A stretch of DNA of 64,000 nucleotides, taken from positions 1 through 64,000 of the forward strand of contig DKUB01000061.1 in the NCBI GenBank assembly GCA_002490465.1, written 5' to 3'. This DNA comes from Lachnoclostridium sp. UBA7215 (lineage in GTDB: Bacteria > Bacillota > Clostridia > Lachnospirales > Lachnospiraceae). Below, piece after piece: positions 62,199 to 64,000 of the stretch (position 1 is its first letter; each line of letters starts with the position of its first letter). The notes below the pieces were generated by a model. That model searched no databases, had not been told where the DNA came from, and saw only the letters and a list, made by a program, of their open reading frames with translations. A program made the position numbers and the translations under genes.

Positions 62199-64000
62199 TT
62201 ATCTCTTTTTACGAACTATCATTACTCCAATGATAACCATCAAGGACAATCCCATAGCAAGAATCGGGAACAGGAAATTCATGGAGTCCCCTGTCTTTGG
62301 TGATGCATCAGCCAATGGCACTTCATTATCCGGAATTGTCGTTGTAGACTTTTTATTTTTATCCGGATCCGCCTTGCCTAGCGGCGTATCATCGTCATCT
62401 AACGTTGTCAGCGGAGCTTCTGTAGCATCCGGGTCAACGGATGGCTCTGCAGATGGATCCAACGTCACATCAGGTTCTTCTGTCTCTGTTATCTCTGTCG
62501 GTGGTGCAAAAGGATCTGGAGTATCAGACGGCAGCGGCGTATCTTCCGGATCAACAGATGCAGCGGCATCCGGAGTCGTTGTTGCCTCTGATGGTGCCAG
62601 GGGATCCGAAGTCGATGTCGGTAACGGTGTCTCTACCATTGCTGGCGTATTGGTCGGCAATGGCGTAGGTGTTACTAACGGCATAAACGGCGGCTGAGTC
62701 GGAGCCGGTGTCGGTGTCGAAACCGGGATACCCGTTGACTCTGGAGGATCCGTTGGCTTCGGAGTCTTTGCCGGTCCCGGCGTCTTATCTGTATCCGGAG
62801 TTTTGTCTGGCTTCGGCGTATCTACCGGATCTGGCACATCCGTTACAACTGGTGTTCTGGTTGGATCCGGCGCACTCGTCGGTTCTGCTGTCCCTGTTGC
62901 TTCCGGTGTCTTCGATGAAGCCGGAGCATCCGTTACAACCGGGGTACTGGTCGGTAGCGGCGTAGGTGTCACTAACGGCACAAACGGCGGCTGAGTCGGA
63001 GCCGGTGTCATGGTCGGTGTATCTGTCGGCTCTGGCACATCTGTTACAACCGGGGTACTGGTCGGCTCTGCCGTCCCTGTCGTTTCCGGTGTATCTGTCG
63101 GCTCTGGTACATCCGTTACAACCGGAGTATTCGTCGGCAGCGGCGTAGGTGTCACTAACGGTATAAACGGCGGCTGGGTCGGAGCCGGTGTCATGGTCGG
63201 TGTATCTGTCGGCTCTGGCACATCCGTTACCATCGGGGTACTGGTCGGAGCCGCTGTCTTTACAGGCGGCGGTGTACGTCTCTCATGAACATCCTCTGAC
63301 CAAATCGGTGTCGCCGTCGGCTTTTCTGTTTCTTTTATGTTCTCTGTCGGCAATGGGGTCTTTGTCGGCGCCGGCTCCGGCGTGTCCGTCGGATCCGCTG
63401 TCTCTACGGGCGGCGGTGTACGTCTCTCATGGACATCCTCCGACCAGATTGGTGTCTCTTTTGGTTTTTCCGTTTCATTTACTTTTTTTGTCGGCTCCGG
63501 TGTCTTTGTTATCTTTGGTTTTTTCGTTGGAGCCGGCGTAGGAGTCACTTCCGGCACATCCTGATATATCATATGCCACTCACCACTATTGCTGACTATG
63601 GTATCACACACCAGCCATCCTTCACCTGTGACATTCAAATTTACCATTGCATTCGGCGCTATAATAGTAGCATGCATTTTATCAGAAGAAATAGCCAGCT
63701 TCACAAGATTCGGCATATTCCATATAATAGTCTTCGCCATCTCCTCCGGATCTTTCTTACCATCCAATACCTCTACGCTATAACGCGGTATCTCAAATGA
63801 CTTATTCTCTTTAATATTGAAAACCAATGTCTGATCTTCACGCAGCTTGATTTTCAGACCGCCATTTTGTATCCTTCCAGCATTCAATGCTGCCACCATC
63901 GGGTCAGCATTGACATATACAGTTTCTTTACCAATATCCGTTATGTCCACAGTGTAAGAATTCTGATCTTTTACTTCCACAGGGGTCTCATAATCGCTTT
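62199..64000 (-). CDS. Sortase-anchored Pro/Thr-repeat surface protein (5' end outside window)
   Basis: At least 600 residues; the frame stays open to the right edge, so the N-terminus is missing. About 150 residues of a beta-rich domain (SYTVDITDIGKETVYVNADP, HATIIAPNAMVNLNVTGEGW) come first. Then come about 400 residues of Pro/Thr/Glu repeats, with WSEDVHERRTPPPV twice and TQPPF.PLVTPTPLPT at least four times. The end is a PKTGDS sortase-like motif, a helix (FLFPILAMGLSLMVIIGVMI) and VRKKR. It is a stalked wall protein. The terminator at 62126-62173 follows. Confidence 0.88.
   Translation of the reverse strand, partial: SDYETPVEVKDQNSYTVDITDIGKETVYVNADPMVAALNAGRIQNGGLKIKLREDQTLVFNIKENKSFEIPRYSVEVLDGKKDPEEMAKTIIWNMPNLVKLAISSDKMHATIIAPNAMVNLNVTGEGWLVCDTIVSNSGEWHMIYQDVPEVTPTPAPTKKPKITKTPEPTKKVNETEKPKETPIWSEDVHERRTPPPVETADPTDTPEPAPTKTPLPTENIKETEKPTATPIWSEDVHERRTPPPVKTAAPTSTPMVTDVPEPTDTPTMTPAPTQPPFIPLVTPTPLPTNTPVVTDVPEPTDTPETTGTAEPTSTPVVTDVPEPTDTPTMTPAPTQPPFVPLVTPTPLPTSTPVVTDAPASSKTPEATGTAEPTSAPDPTRTPVVTDVPDPVDTPKPDKTPDTDKTPGPAKTPKPTDPPESTGIPVSTPTPAPTQPPFMPLVTPTPLPTNTPAMVETPLPTSTSDPLAPSEATTTPDAAASVDPEDTPLPSDTPDPFAPPTEITETEEPDVTLDPSAEPSVDPDATEAPLTTLDDDDTPLGKADPDKNKKSTTTIPDNEVPLADASPKTGDSMNFLFPILAMGLSLMVIIGVMIVRKKR

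Noticed and set aside
62600..63500. Possible CRISPR or non-coding tandem repeats
   Set aside because: The repeats keep codon phase, vary by codon and encode Pro/Thr linkers; there are no equal spacers.
62230..63800. Long open frames on the plus strand rich in Gly/Ser/Val
   Set aside because: They are the complement of the Pro/Thr repeat gene. The minus frame has a coherent domain order ending in a sortase motif.
1..64000. tRNA, rRNA, prophage, complete insertion sequence or plasmid origin
   Set aside because: I looked for tRNA cloverleaf boxes, transposase and phage structural proteins, and saw none by eye.

Overview
The window comes from a moderately AT-rich, low-GC Gram-positive genome and reads best as a gut Clostridia member, most likely Lachnospiraceae. 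The signs are strong GGAGG ribosome sites, TTGACA/TATAAT promoters, a Val-type T-box leader, GerW/YtfJ sporulation genes, YloU/FakA, a 1.4-kb-codon 2-hydroxyacyl-CoA dehydratase activase, GH43 arabinan-type enzymes, and surface proteins with Big2, InlB, Pro/Thr linkers and a PKTGD sortase tail. No tRNA, rRNA, CRISPR array, complete insertion sequence or prophage was recognised. Most genes are on the minus strand.

Layout. 1-4846: the 5' part of a giant secreted CHAP protein (3' end outside). 5.0-7.4 kb: a metallo-beta-lactamase-fold hydrolase lying between a full Rpn nuclease gene and a duplicated Rpn tail. 7.4-10.0 kb: ilvB-ilvN under a T-box. 10.1-17.5 kb: a DMT transporter and divergent AraC regulator, a GH43 lipoprotein, a TetM-like GTPase fused to a YacP/Rae1-type nuclease, and a monofunctional transglycosylase preceded by a tiny membrane protein. 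17.7-24.9 kb: trkA-trkH, O-acetylhomoserine sulfhydrylase, a multidomain GH43 and a DUF3892 protein. 24.9-34.5 kb: an envelope region with a MacB-type ABC system, lipoproteins and a gene remnant, an LRR lipoprotein, a subtilase fused to a zinc-phospholipase-like domain, a small secreted protein, a DUF4367 anti-sigma protein, an ECF sigma factor and an orphan Rpn tail gene.

34.5-42.8 kb is an anabolic operon, leuB-ilvD-ilvB-serC-serA-folC, joining branched-chain amino acid, serine and folate metabolism under one promoter. A MITE-like element follows upstream. 43.2-57.4 kb holds a lipoprotein, a putative manganese exporter, an orphan flagellin-like protein, fakA-yloU, rpmB, gerW-ytfI, two unknown genes, a double GT-C glycosyltransferase, a rhomboid-fold protein with zinc ribbon, corA and a LysM protein. 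57.5-62.0 kb is the dehydratase activase with a hairpin-rich leader, and 62.2-64.0 kb is the C-terminal part of a Pro/Thr-repeat wall-anchored protein.

The most unusual items are: (1) the GTPase-Rae1 fusion; (2) an Rpn nuclease with a well-placed internal start for its C-terminal part, plus an orphan C-terminal gene with its own promoter and terminator; (3) the ECF sigma/anti-sigma/subtilase-phospholipase locus with a 19-codon leader ORF; (4) a family of double-hairpin repeats whose stems vary in a compensatory way, one copy of which supplies the C-terminus of the activase; and (5) a 341-bp MITE with inverted repeats and target duplications.
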